From Blastomyces gilchristii SLH14081 (Eukaryota > Ascomycota > Eurotiomycetes > Onygenales > Ajellomycetaceae): 64,000 bases of DNA. Where the stretch lies: the NCBI RefSeq assembly GCF_000003855.2, contig NW_003101676.1, positions 1,734,720-1,798,719 on the forward strand, read 5' to 3'. Under the pieces are notes generated by a model. It was not told where the DNA came from. It ran no database searches and worked only from the letters and a program-made list of their open reading frames with translations. Numbering within the stretch: position 1 is the stretch's first letter; each line of letters begins with the position of its first letter. This document shows positions 25,973 to 38,329 of the stretch, piece after piece. A program made the position numbers and the translations under genes.

Positions 25973-26337
25973 CTTCAATTATAGATGTATGCAGTCAGAG
26001 ACTATGACATCTACCTGAGAACTAAAAGTTCTCAGGGTTTTTCCTATATTTATAAAGTTAACTATTATACATTCACCAATTTCAGATATGAAAAATCAGA
26101 AAATTCCAGCCCAGAATATAAAAACTGTTTACAAATTGCAGTATTTTAACATCTTCTGATACTTTGAAATCATTTGACAATATCATGACAAGAGAAAAGA
26201 GGACACAGTCTTTAAGATAGACACATTAAATAGATAGATAGAAAAGAAAAGAAAGAAAAAAGTAAAGTAAAGAGAGACTATAACAAATCAAATTATCAAA
26301 AGATAGTATATAGCTGTTTTAACAGACTATATCCGAT

Positions 26338-26666
26338 TGTTGCGGGCTGCGCCCGATCAATCATATAGACTATTCCGTTACACTTCATAGATTCTTCCGC
26401 TCCACTTCATAGATTCTTCCACTCCACTCTTGAACATGTACACTCTGATTCTCGGCCATTCTCAATCACTGATCCTCGGCCGCCACGAACGCGTATAGAT
26501 TCTTCCGCCGCGAAGCTCCACTGTGTACATCACCACATATGTGTATAAATATTCACTCTGATCACTGATTTCTATACTTTCTCTTTCTTTTCTTCTCTAA
26601 CATTTTTCTCTTTGTTATATAAGATCTATAATATTATACTGATCTATTTGATGTAGGCCTCTTACA
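26338..26666 (+). repeat. 5' LTR of Gypsy-B
   Basis: The outer two thirds keep CpG (GCGGGCTGCGCCCG, CTCGGCCGCC, TTCCGCCGCG). The innermost 60 bases have lost CpG that the partner keeps (CTGATCTATTTGATG here versus CCGATCTATTCGGCG at the right end). Confidence 0.93.
26616..26623 (+). promoter_or_regulatory. TATATAAG box in the Gypsy-B LTR
   Basis: TATATAAG about 45 bases before the LTR end is conserved at the same place in most LTR copies of this family in the window. It is a plausible core promoter placing the transcript start near the LTR end. No start site can be proven. Confidence 0.5.
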
Positions 26667-26899
26667 CTAGAAAAACATTCATTATCTTCTTATTAGAAAT
26701 GATTATTCACACATTATCTTCTCATTAGAAATGATTATTTATCAAGAGATATCTGAACACATAATGATGTGTAAGAAAGAGAAACAATCAGTTAAAGCAG
26801 ACACTGAGTTCTCAGATAGAAGCTTGCTTATCAGTTATTCTGGCCCTGCAATAAGATATTACAAAGAGAATGTCAGTGAAAGACCTGAGAGTTCTGACC

Positions 26900-29800
26900 T
26901 CAGATGTATGAGATATTCATACAATTACACATTCAATAATTGATATAATCATGTCTAATAATAATATGAAACTCTCAAATGCGAGTATAGATGTGATGTC
27001 ACAGTGACTCTGAGCAATGTTGAAATTATAATAATAATAAATAGCTGATATGCATGCAACTCAACAACTTCAATATGAAGAGATTCAATAATTAACTCAT
27101 ATGATTTCAACACCTACAGAATTAAATACAAAAGTGCTGAAGAAACACTTAGATATCTCTGCATATTTTGATACTTCTGATCTCACTCTCTACTCATCAT
27201 AAAGGATGAAAATGCTCATAAAACTGAGTGTAGATGAAGATGTCATCAGTTCATTAATTAATCAAGATTGATATATCAATGAACAATTGAAGAATCATGT
27301 GAAATAGAAGTTTCACTCATGAATAAAAGCATATGAACCAGTGTTACAAACATCTGACAATATTATCAAATATCTTGATATTCTGTTTCAAGACACTGCC
27401 ATGCAACAGAAAGTATTAAATTGATTACAGAGTATCTGACAGAGGAACACTTCTCTTACAACATTCATCTCTGACTTTGATATCAAGATTTTAGAAGCAG
27501 ATGATCAATCTTGAGAGAATTGAATGAAGATTAGCATGCTTAAGAAGATATTAACTTTTGCACTCTTACAGGCTCTTATAAGTGTAGATGAAGATCAGAC
27601 TTATGAAGGCTTCTGCACACAGCTCTGAACATTGAATAACTGTCTTATCAAGCTCAAGAGTATACAGAACAGTAACAGAAGATATTATATTTCAGTCACT
27701 CACATATCTGCACTGAAGAATAGCAACAATGATGCAGATGCTATGAACTGAGTAGACTTAAATATCTATATACAAGCAAGAATCTTCACTATCTGAACAG
27801 GCTTCTGAGTCTCTGAAATCACTTCTGAAAAGTCACTGATCAATATCAATATAAAGTGTGTATTAACTGTAACTGATCAGAACACATTGCTTTCAACTGT
27901 CAATCAATCTATATGTCTTCACACTTGAGAGAAGGATCAGTGTCTTCTCATTCAAAGAATGAATCAGCATCTGTTCACATCAATCACATTATATTAGAGA
28001 AAGATTCAGAAGATAACTATGAGAATGTCTCAGTGAAACAGGAAAAAGATTAGCTTCTGTTCAAATTCACAAACAGAAGCTTAAAGAGATTGAATGATAA
28101 TAATTTAAAGAGAAAATAACAATGAATGTAATTCTTGTATCTACTGTGATTGATAACATGTATAATATGAAAGCTATAATAGACAGTGGTCTATGTTACT
28201 ATGTAATGATAAAATCTTCAGTTATAAGACATTATAACCTTGAGTGTATCTTCTTATTAAAACTCTGACTTCTCACAGAATTTGATGATTCAAAAGACAT
28301 TTGTACCTGTTACATGATAAAGTTGATTATAGATGTGAGAGAACATCAATATGAAGATATCTATATATATAAAGTTGATAATCTTGATTATAATCTTATG
28401 TTAGAACTTGTCTGACTATCTGAACAAGGTATCTTATTAAATGCTCAAAACAGAAGCTTGATATTCTCTAACAATGATAGAATTCATGAAGATGATATTC
28501 ACAAGATCATGAATCTGACACAGATCTCTGCTAATATATATAAAATGCTCTGAAAAAGAAGTCACTGATAGTGAGATTATGTGACAATCTATTTCACCAG
28601 TCTGATCAATATTAAAAAGACTCTAAAAAAGTTATTCTGTATTATAATAACAGATTCTCATATAAAACTCTCTCAATAATATCATGAATATCTAGATATC
28701 TTCTGATAAGATAATATTATAAACATATCTCTCTTTCAAGATTCTGAAGTGAATCACAGTATCAAGTTAGAGAAAAAGAATGATAAGAACTTCAAACTAT
28801 TATAAGACTCTCTTTATAACATGTTCTGAGATGAACTTCTTCTTCTTTGAAAAACACTCAATAATCTATTGAATAAAGAATTCATATACATTAGTAACTC
28901 TTTCACTGCAGTCTCTATTCTCTTTGCAAAGAAACCAGATAAAGAACTTCAGTTCTATGTGAATTATCAAGAATTGAACAGATTAACAAAGAAAGACTGT
29001 TATTCTTTATCTCTTATCAATGAAACTCTAGCTTACATTGAACAAGCTCAATGATTTACAAAGTTAGATGTCATTATCACATTTCATAAGATCTGTATTA
29101 CTGAAGAAGATGAGTGACTTACAGCATTCTGAACATAATATAGTCTCTTTGAATGAGTAGTCACACTCTTTGAACTGATTAATACTCTCAGTACATTTCA
29201 GAAGTATATCAACTGAGCACTCTGAGACTTTCTTAATGAATTTGCATCTGCTTATCTAGATAACATTCTCATATTTACTGATGAATTCAGAAAGAAATAT
29301 CAAGAGCATGTGCAAAGAGTATTACAATAACTACAAGAAGCAGAACTATTAATTGATATTAATAAGTATGATTTCAAAGTCAAGAGTACTAAATACTTAG
29401 ATTTCATTATAGAAGCTGGTAAGAGAATCTGAATGAAGTCTGAGAAGGTCTCTGCTATTCTTAAATGAGAGACTCTGTACACTGTGAAAGATGTATAAAG
29501 CTTCATCAGATTTGCTAACTTCTATCAGTAATTTATATAAAACTTCTCAGATATTACAAGATCACTTACAGAACTCACTAAGAAAGACTCAGTATTTCAA
29601 TAGTCAGCAGACACTGAAGCTGCATTTATACAGATAAAGAAGATGTTCATTAATATCTCTGTACTGATAACATTCAATTCTGATTATAAGATAGTTATTG
29701 AAGCTGATTTCTCTGACTATATAACAGAAGAAGTGATATTGTAATATGATGATAAAGATGTTCTATAATTATATATCTTCATATCTAAGAAACTGAGTTC

Positions 29801-32200
29801 TGCTGAATGCAATTATGAGATCTATGACAAGAAACTTCTTATGATTATACACTGTTTAGAAGAATGAGACTCTGAACTTCAAAGTATCTCTGAATTTAAG
29901 ATAGTCATAGATTATAAGAATCTCAAATACTTTATAACTATCTGTAAACTCACTGAATAATAGATATAATGATCTGAGTTCTTAAGCTGCTGTTATTTTA
30001 CAATACACTATCATTCTGACAGTCAGAACTCAATGGCAGATGCCCTCTCACAATGAGAGCAAGATATATTATTCAATGTAACAGATACTCACTGAATGAA
30101 TCAAGAGCACCAGCTCTTGAATCTGAAGATACTAGGTAATGAAGATAAAACAGCTCACAGCACTATACATGCTTCTTCAATTAGAACTGTCACTGATATC
30201 TCAACTTCTCTCAAATCTACATTAGATGAGCTATGATATACAGCAGCTTAAACTGATGAACTTCTTCAAGCACTCACTGAAGCAGTATAATAAGAAGTAT
30301 TCTGATTTTCTTCAGAATTACATGTAAGAACTGACATCTTAGAATATTCAATTAATGATAATAACACTCTATAATTCTGTGAATGACACTGAGTCTCTCA
30401 CTCTGAACTCTTACATATCTGAATAATACAAGAGATGCATGATTTGTATATAACTGATTATTCAGACTGTGAACAACTGTATAGAATGATCTTTTAAGAG
30501 TTCTATTAATCTGAGATATTAAACAGTATCAGATGCTTCATTCAAAACTATAACTACTGTTCTTCTATTATCTTATAAAAGAACTATAAAAAAGATCTAC
30601 TGAAATCACTCAATATTTCTGATAAAATCTGATAAGATGTAGTAATTGACTTTGCTGTTAATCTATCTGAGAGTAAGAGTTGTAGAAACATTCTGATCAT
30701 TGTTAACTAACTAAGTAAAGATATAATATTGAAATCTTGTAATAAGATGAATACTGAATAAGTCACTGAAGTCTTCTTATAAAGTTCATTCTATTGAATG
30801 TATAAGTTGCTCAGATCAATAGTATTAGATCAGAGCTGTCAATTCATAAGCACTCTCTGAATAAGAATCTGTTAAGTTCTCAAGATTATATGCTGTCTGT
30901 CAACTGTCTATCACTCTGAGACTGATGATGCATCAGAACAGATAATTCAGACTGTAAAGAACTATCTCTATAAGTTCTGCAATTACTTATAAGATGATTG
31001 ACATGATCTGCTTCTAGACTGACCGTGTGACCGTGTCTGGGACCAGGACCAGATTTTTTGATAGTCTCATTACCAATTCGACTGCTCCCATTACACGGTT
31101 TTAACATTAGATAGTAGTCTCATACTGTTCCAGTGAGACTTACTGTCTACTCTTATCACATTTTCCAAATGAGACCATGATTTCCACTGCTCAATTTAAA
31201 TTATTTTTATTGCTTTAAATGACTTTAAATCTCATTTGAGCATTACCAAAAAGTGTTACTTTTTAAAAAATTAAAAATAGTCTAAAAAAAACCTTAAAAT
31301 GTCTAAAAATAGTAACTTTATGCTAAGAATGGGACTAAATGAAATCAAATGAGATCACTTTCTCATTTTTTTCAAGTCATGGTTCCATTTTAAGATCTGA
31401 TATATAGTCACTTTACATGTTTTTTTGATAGTCAGTCCCAGCGGGATTCACGCCAAGAAATGTATGGAACCAGACCAAATGAGACCAAATGTGAAATTCA
31501 TGATCCCGGCGGCCAGTCTATCTGCTTCTACATGCAGAGATCACTATTAATGAATGAGATGTCATTTCAACAGATATAAGCTCATTCTTTCTTACACACA
31601 GTTATTATATGAAGATGTTGAATCTTCTAGAGATCACACAGTTCATATCAGATCTCCGCAGTCTGATTCAGATCACTGATAATATAGTAATGAAGCTCTG
31701 AGATGCCTGTGATTGAGCAGAGATCTTTATAACAACTGTGAAACAAGATTAAGAGAATTAAATCAATGTTCACTGAGACCTCACTGAACAATATAAGATA
31801 GAAGATCTGATATGATTGAATCTTAAGAATATACAAATCACATATTCATCTCATACACTAGATTATTACTACATCAGATATAAAGTGATAGAAGTTCTAG
31901 ATAGCTACAACTACTGTCTTAACACATTATCAGAGATTCATGATGTATTTCACACAAGCTTGCTCTGCTGTATTGCCACTGATCTGTTCTCTTCTCAACT
32001 GACTTCTGACTGACAGTCACCAGGCATTATAGAAGAAGATAATGAGCTTGAGTGAGAGATTGAGAATATTCTTAATAAGAGACCCCGCAGCTGCAGCTGG
32101 TAATATCTTATGAAATGAGTTGACTACAATCAACTGATCTGAACTCTGAGTTTCATATTATCTGAAACAGTGACTCTTGACTGATGAGAACTGCTTCTGA
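26900..32200 (+). pseudogene. Gypsy-B gag-pol remnant with chromodomain
   Basis: A gag knuckle CINCN-x-SEHIAFNC lies at about 27848-27892 (CCHC spacing). The aspartic protease site is IIDSG at about 28177. Reverse transcriptase spans 28869-29330, with VNYQELNRLT, TKLDVI, LFE-x-VVTLFEL and the active site YLDN (from YLDD) followed by ILIF. RNase H follows at about 29680-29950. The integrase zinc region is near 30400-30560 and its core near 30640-30840; the first integrase part ends at the mini-hAT insertion. A chromodomain-like end lies at 32035-32180 (DNELE-x-EIENILNKRP). Stops mostly sit where Trp is expected, as TGA. The longest open piece is about 70 codons. It is non-functional. Confidence 0.88.
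31015..31520 (+). mobile_element. Mini-hAT copy 1 (non-autonomous, 506 bp)
   Basis: It starts TAGACTGACCG and ends GGCCAGTCTA (inverted TAGACTGGCC). The 8-bp target duplication TCTGCTTC is perfect (31007-31014 and 31521-31528). No coding capacity. It is inserted in the Gypsy-B integrase. Confidence 0.95.
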
Positions 32201-32214
32201 AAGAAGAGAACTAA
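32199..32214 (+). other. Polypurine tract of Gypsy-B
   Basis: GAAAGAAGAGAACTAA directly abuts the TG of the 3' LTR. The same sequence type abuts the 3' LTR of Gypsy-A on the other strand. Confidence 0.7.
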
Positions 32215-32521
32215 TGTAACAGGCTGCATCTGATCAATTACATAGACTATTTTATTACACTTCATAGATTCTTCTGCTTCACTCTTAAACATGTACACTC
32301 TGATTCTCAGTCATTCTTAATCACTGATCCTCAGCTGTCACAAACATGTATAGATTCTTCCGCCCCGAAGCTTCACTGTGTACATTATCACATATATGTA
32401 TAAATATTCACTCTGATCACTGATTTCTACACTTTCTCTTTCTTTCCTTCTCTAACATTTTTCTCTTTGTTATATAAGACCTATAATATTATACCGATCT
32501 ATTCGGCGTAGGCCTCTTACA
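32215..32521 (+). repeat. 3' LTR of Gypsy-B
   Basis: Aligned with 26338-26666, the half facing the interior is heavily changed (CTGCATCTGATC versus CTGCGCCCGATC). The outer end keeps CpG (TTCCGCCCCGAAG, ATTCGGCGTAGGCC). Confidence 0.92.
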
Positions 32522-32559
32522 CTGATCAATTTCCTCCTCTTCATATTCAGATATTTCTG

Positions 32560-35500
32560 AATTTAGTCATTTTCTTATAGCTGCTTGAGTTTCTGATAGA
32601 AAGTCTATTAAGTATTTAATTCCTGTCTCAGTTGAGAATAAGAATCTCATATTTAATTAATTTAAATCATACTTCTCTTTCATTCTGACTCTCAGACTAT
32701 TGTATAATACACAGTGCATTATAATATGCTCAGAATTCTCATTTACATTGCAGAATGAGCATTCTATTGAATCAAATCTATCATCAAATCTTTGCATATA
32801 TGATTTGAAATAGTCATGTTCTAGTTTCAGCTGCATTATAGATGAGAATATTTTCTTTTTACATTTAATTAAACAAGATTTTCACTTGAGTTTTGTTTCA
32901 AATCTTAAATAATGTATACTCTTCTTTTGTTTCTGCCAGCTTTCATTTCACTTGTCTAAACAAGATTCTTTTATCTTTCTCTTTATACAAGACCAGAACA
33001 CAATTTTTTGAATAGATCTGCTCAATTCTGAACCCTTGTTTGCAGCTGAATCAGTCAAGTCATTGTTATGAATATTCATATAAGCAGAAACTCAGTGTAG
33101 ATAAATTATCAGTTTTAATATTCTTCTCTTTGAAATTTTCAAAACAGAGTTTAAAATCAGTTTAAGATACATTTGATTATTATAAATCTGACTATTTCTA
33201 AGTCTTGTTAAAGCAGATTGACTATCAGAGAATATTTATATCTCTTTCAAAGTATTTTCTCTTTTATAAGATTTTATTTCAATGAGTTTGAAGGCTTTCA
33301 CTACTATAAATAGATCAGCATCAAAGACTTCAGATTCACAGTCTAAATTTTAGAAATCTGAGATAAAATTGATATTATCTTCAGTATCAGAAATGCCTGC
33401 ATCTAATCTATTCAAATTCTCATTTTTTAAGTCATATGAATAAATCAAAATAGAGTCTTTTATATTAATTGTAGAAATTCTCTTCAAATGCTGTTTATAT
33501 TCTTGCTCTTTAGATAGTTCACTTATTTGCAAGTCTATGAGAGATTCAAGCTTTTCTCTTCAAAGAGATATCTTCTCATGATCAACTTTTTCAATATTTA
33601 ATGAAGAAAATTGATTTTTAATCAGTAAGTATAGTCTGTATAGTTGAGAGAGCATTTTCTTTGAAGAATTATTTTCATTTTAATCAAGAAATCTATTTCA
33701 ATCCAGTTTAGTTTCAGACTTAATTAATGAAAATGAAGAAGAGACTCTTTCTCTGATTATATAATTTGAGCTAATCTTTATAACTCTCAGAGTATAGTTC
33801 ATACAGACCTTTTCAAATTTAATAGTAGAAGAGAAAATTAAAGCTTCAATTTTTATTACTTTAATAGAAGATGATTTGAATACTCTCAGAGTTCTTCTTA
33901 AAACTCTGTTCTACAGACTTTGAAAGAGTTCAGTGAAATTCTCTTGATTATTTTTATTAAACTTGAACTTTATAATCAGCTACTGAGATAATACAGGCTA
34001 TCTATATCTGTCTTATAGTCTGGAAGAAGAGATCTCTCTCTGTATTTAATAATCTGATTATACTATTCAATAGTCTTTCTGTCTTAATAGTTCTTTGTTA
34101 AATATAATATTTAAAATTCAACTTGAAGTTTAATCATACTTCTAATTATTTAACATTCAAACTGAGTTTAATCTCTCTATTTAAAAAAGTTTGACATAGT
34201 TCTTTCTCATTGAATCTAGAAAAGAAATGAATTAACTCAGTTTTATTTATATTAAATTAAATTTGATTAATATCTGCTCTAATAAAGATTTTCTTTACTA
34301 CTTTTTCAATCACTTCTAAATTCTCTTTGATTATTTTTAAACTATAGACTAGATCAATATTATTCATATAACTTGAAGATCTTACTATTTTCATGTCTCT
34401 ATTCTTGAATAGATATGCAGTGTATATTACAAATAAAATGAGTAAGATTGAAGATTCTTATAATAGTTCTATTTTTATCTCAGTCTTGTCTTATTTCATT
34501 CCATCAAAGAATAGTTATATGATTCTTTTAAATATAAAACAGTTAACTCATTTCATTAGAGAAAGTGACATTTTTAACATCTTCAAAGTCTGAATTAACT
34601 TTAACTTTGAAATATGATTAAATGTATTTTTTATATCACTAAAAACTGCAGTTGAGATCAGATCTTCATGCTTTGCTATTTAAATATTATCAACAACTGA
34701 GAAAACAGTATCAATTGTAGAGCATTGTTTTCTATCTCTCATTTATTCACTAAATAGAAGAGAATTATTAATAGAGCTTATAAAAGATAGTTAAGTAGTT
34801 ATTATCTTTTCTAAAATCTTTTCTAGACAGTTCAATAGAGACATTACTCTATATAACTTAGAAATTAAAGCTTTTCTATTAGGTTTTATAAGAATCACTT
34901 CAGTGACTTCTCTTTAGCATTCAGAATGATACTCATTTTTCAAGAGATTGAAAAAGATCTCAAAATACTCATTCTTTAAATAGAAATATATATTTTAAAT
35001 AATTAAGTAATTGATTGAATCAGGCCCTGCAGCAGTTTTAATTGAACTTGAGAAGATAGCTAACTCTAATTCATCTTATATAAGTTCAGATCATTCTCAG
35101 TCATGTTTATTAATATAGTTATAAAGTGATATATTCTCTTTCTCTGAATCTAAATCTGATGAGTTTTGAAAGAGAATTCTTATAAAAGCTTGATAGTTTT
35201 TCTTAAAAGAATTTGCTGTATATAATTCATTCTGAAACTCATATTCTAAGGCTGGAAGTTTTGCTACATTTCTTGTTTTAGTGTAGTTGAAAGCTTTAAA
35301 AACTTTCTTTTCTTATACTTCTTTAAGAAATTTATTTCAGCAGTCCATTTTAGCTCTTTTAATATCTGAAAAATATTCATTTCTGCTAGCTTTGAACTCT
35401 TTATCAGATATTACATCATTCTTTCAATCTCTTCTAGCAGTAGCTAATTATTTTCTTTTAAATGTGATATTCTTATTTTATCAAGATTTGAAATACTCAG

Positions 35501-36560
35501 AAGACTTTTTCTTTGAAATATTATCTCTAACACTTATTAGAATAATAGATGTAATAAGCTTTACTCTATTCTCTAGTATTTCATTTGAGATATCTTGACT
35601 GAGATTTCAATATAGCTCACTTTGCTTTTCAGATTTTAACAGTTTTATACTTTTTTCAACTACTTTTCAATTCACTTTTTCAAAGTTATACTGATTAAAG
35701 AGAAGAGAGTTTTCACTCATTTGTTTTTTACTGAGTTTAATATTAAATTGAATAATTTCATGATCTGATTTTAATGTCTTATTTAAATTAATAAATCAGT
35801 TTATAAGTCTTTTTTAAATTAGATTTAATAATATGAAGATTAGATCTATAATAGATTTCTGTTTCATATCTTTTCTAAAGAATGTTTATTAATCAGACTT
35901 GTTAACTAGATCTATTAAATACTTAAAAATTTATTTAACTAGATTATCTACTCTCACTGCTCTTTTACATTCTGAATTTCATCAGAAATAATATGCATTG
36001 AAATCTTCTGCAATTATAGAGTTTCTTAACAGAGTTTTTTTTAAAAATTCTCTATTAATTATTCAGACATTGTTATTTTGCTTCAATAACTTTTCATTAT
36101 AGATATTTATAAGCTGTATAGTATTAAACTCATTTTCTTTATCTATAATATCACTCATTAGAATATTAGAGTCAGACAGAATATTAAATCTTAGATTAAA
36201 TTAATATCTTGATCTCTTTCTTTCATAGATCACTACTCTTGACTTTATTTCAGACTTTTGAGATAGAAAGCAGTAGTAGCTTGAATAAGAAATAATGTAT
36301 TTTTACTCAGCATCAAAATTCAGTTTCTGAAGAAGTATAAAATCAACTTTTTATTTAAATACAATTTAAAGATAAAAATAAATGTAATTTAAGTTTCTAT
36401 TCATATTGTTTTGAATAAATATGATTTTTGAAGAGTTTTTAAACTTTTTTTATTCTTCTTATTATATATTCATACTAAAAGAGAGTAGAGATAGAGTAGA
36501 ATCTAATCACTATTATCAGATAGTAGATTATAACTATTTTAAAAAGCAGGAATCTCAACT
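32560..36560 (-). pseudogene. LINE-1 ORF2 remnant (endonuclease, RT, RNase H)
   Basis: Read right to left on the minus strand, an AP-endonuclease signature AEDFNAYYF (from GDFNAHH-like) is followed by SECKRAVRVDNLV at about 36020-35930. Reverse transcriptase spans about 35400-34000. Its active site reads YMNN followed by IDLV (34380-34350) where YVDD or FADD is expected. RNase H is at about 33480-33060, with ILIYS, a changed catalytic position and IFSDSQSAL. A Cys-His motif C-x2-C-x8-H-x4-C lies at about 32770-32710 (CSFCNVNENSEHIIMHC). Many stops are present, and catalytic Asp codons have become Asn, as G-to-A mutation predicts. Confidence 0.85.
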
Positions 36561-36639
36561 GCTTATATTCTATCTAGTTTATTATCAGAGTTATTTCTCA
36601 ATTCTCTAATTTTAACAGAAGTTTCAGAATTCAAATTCT

Positions 36640-38104
36640 ATTTACATTTAGCTGAAGAATTAGAGTTTGAAGATTTAAATAGTTGAGAGTTTCTTCTTTT
36701 TAAGCTTATAGTTACAGATTTACTGACTTGACTATTCTCTTCAGTTTTAGATTGACTTTAAGCTTCATCTTTTCTTCAGTTTCTCTGAGTTCTTGAAGTA
36801 AATATACATTCTCTTGAGTTAGATACATGTTTTTCTTTGCAATTAGAGTATTTAAGTAGAGTATACTGATATATTTCATCTCTTTTTGAGCATATTTTAC
36901 ATTTATACTTACTAGTCTTGTGATCTCTAGCACAGAATGCATATTTTAAGTCTCTAAAATAAGAGATTGCAAAGTGTTCATATCTTTAACAGTTTAAATA
37001 CTGTATTTAAGCTTTGAGATTTATTCTTGAGTCTTTGCATTTATAAACTCTCATTTTCAAATCTGCTACTCTTACTTCAGAGATCTTTGATTATTTAAGT
37101 ATCTTTATATATACTAGAATAGAGGCATTTCTTCTGCTTTATCTGAACTTAATTAAGTTTAGTCATACAGGCTCTTTTCTCAGTTGAATAGAATTGTATT
37201 CTTCTAATTCATTTTTGAGAAGTAGGATTTCTTCTTCACAGTCAAAAATTTCAACTGAAATGTTATAAAGAATGAATTTATCTCACTTTTCATCTCTCTC
37301 AGATAGAATTATTGTATTTAACAAAGATTCTACTGCTGACTTTCAGAGATTCTCATTCTGAATAAGGAATTCTGTACTGAATTCAGACATTATAGTCAGA
37401 ATGATGAAGTTTTCAAAGAAGAATGACTCAATTAAAGCTATAACTGATTTTTGAACTTTAATATTAGTTATTAACTAAGAAAAGAACTGTTGATTAATTT
37501 CATTTCTGATTCTGAAAATAAGATTTGAATTTAGCTTGTTTCTCTGTAAGATATTCTGATTTGAGACTTTCAGAATAAGTATTCTATTTCTGAAGATTTG
37601 AAAGTTTTTCTCTTTTTACATTTTTTTCTCTACTTTTCTATGAATAGAAGCATGAACAGCATTCTTCTCAGTTTTCTTAGAATTTTGAGTAGATTTTGAG
37701 ATAGCAGGTTTAGAGACAGTAGATTCAGCTGCTTGAGTATATATTTTCTTCTGATTCAAAGAAGAAGAAGAAGAAGTAGAGCAAGAATAAGAAAAAGATG
37801 AAGAGTCAGTAATTATACTAGAAATTTTCAATGTTTTTTGAACTGTATTTGAAATTTCCAGTTTAAACTTAATCATCTTCTGTAGTTGTCTAGTCTGAGT
37901 ATGAAGAATTAATAGAACTTCTTCATTTCTCTCACTCAGATACTGCTTTTCAAGAATTTTACTTACTTTTTCAAGTTTCTGTATTTCAAGAACTTGTTAT
38001 TTCTCTATTTCTTCTTTCTTTCTTCTCTTCAGAATTTCAATCTCAGAAATAGCATTTATGAAAGCATCTTTTTTCACATCAACTGAGTGTATTTTGAAAT
38101 TCAT
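36640..38104 (-). pseudogene. LINE-1 ORF1 remnant (coiled coil and zinc knuckle protein)
   Basis: It starts at ATG 38104-38102 (MNFKIHSVDVKKDAF). The first 100 residues are Lys/Glu/Leu-rich coiled coil, followed by a Ser/Thr/Lys-rich linker that is still open (37616-37876). The C-terminal third has knuckle motifs near 36990-36880 (RYEHFAIS and FCARDHKTSKYKCKIC). In the Tad group ORF1 is an RNA-binding, gag-like protein. A few stops and Cys-to-Tyr changes break it. Confidence 0.75.
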
Positions 38105-38329
38105 TGTTCTCACTTAATGAAAAGTTGATCAGACTGTTTCAATTGAGAGATTTATCAAACTCTTTTAAATTGAAAAGTTGATCAGACTGTTTTAATTAAG
38201 AGATTTCTAAGTCTATTTGCAATTGAAAAGTTTATCAGACTGTTTCAAAAGAAGAATAAAAGACTTTTGTGTATAAAATACCTGATTTTTTTCACACTAG
38301 TTCAGTAACTAGATTAGATTTTTGAAGAG

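Larger units (their letters stand above)
26338..32521 (+). mobile_element. Gypsy-B, full-length chromodomain Gypsy retrotransposon (decayed)
   Basis: LTRs at 26338-26666 and 32215-32521 start TGT and end CTTACA. The flanking 5 bases are CCGAT on the left and CTGAT on the right, a target duplication differing by one C-to-T change. A purine tract abuts the 3' LTR. The interior holds gag, protease, RT, RNase H, integrase and chromodomain in order. A mini-hAT copy (31015-31520) sits in the integrase. Without it the element is about 5.68 kb, close to Gypsy-A. It is inserted into the 3' part of LINE-1. Confidence 0.93.

Noticed and set aside
28869..29054. Short open frame as a stand-alone gene
   Set aside because: It is a surviving piece of Gypsy-B reverse transcriptase (VNYQELNRL region). 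The same applies to 25451-25648 (Gypsy-C integrase) and to 58825-59124, 59827-60186 and 60316-60588 (Gypsy-E).
31015..31520. Reading the 506-bp repeats as solo LTRs
   Set aside because: They have inverted TAGACTG ends and 8-bp duplications, not TG...CA ends with 5-bp duplications, and share ends with a hAT element.
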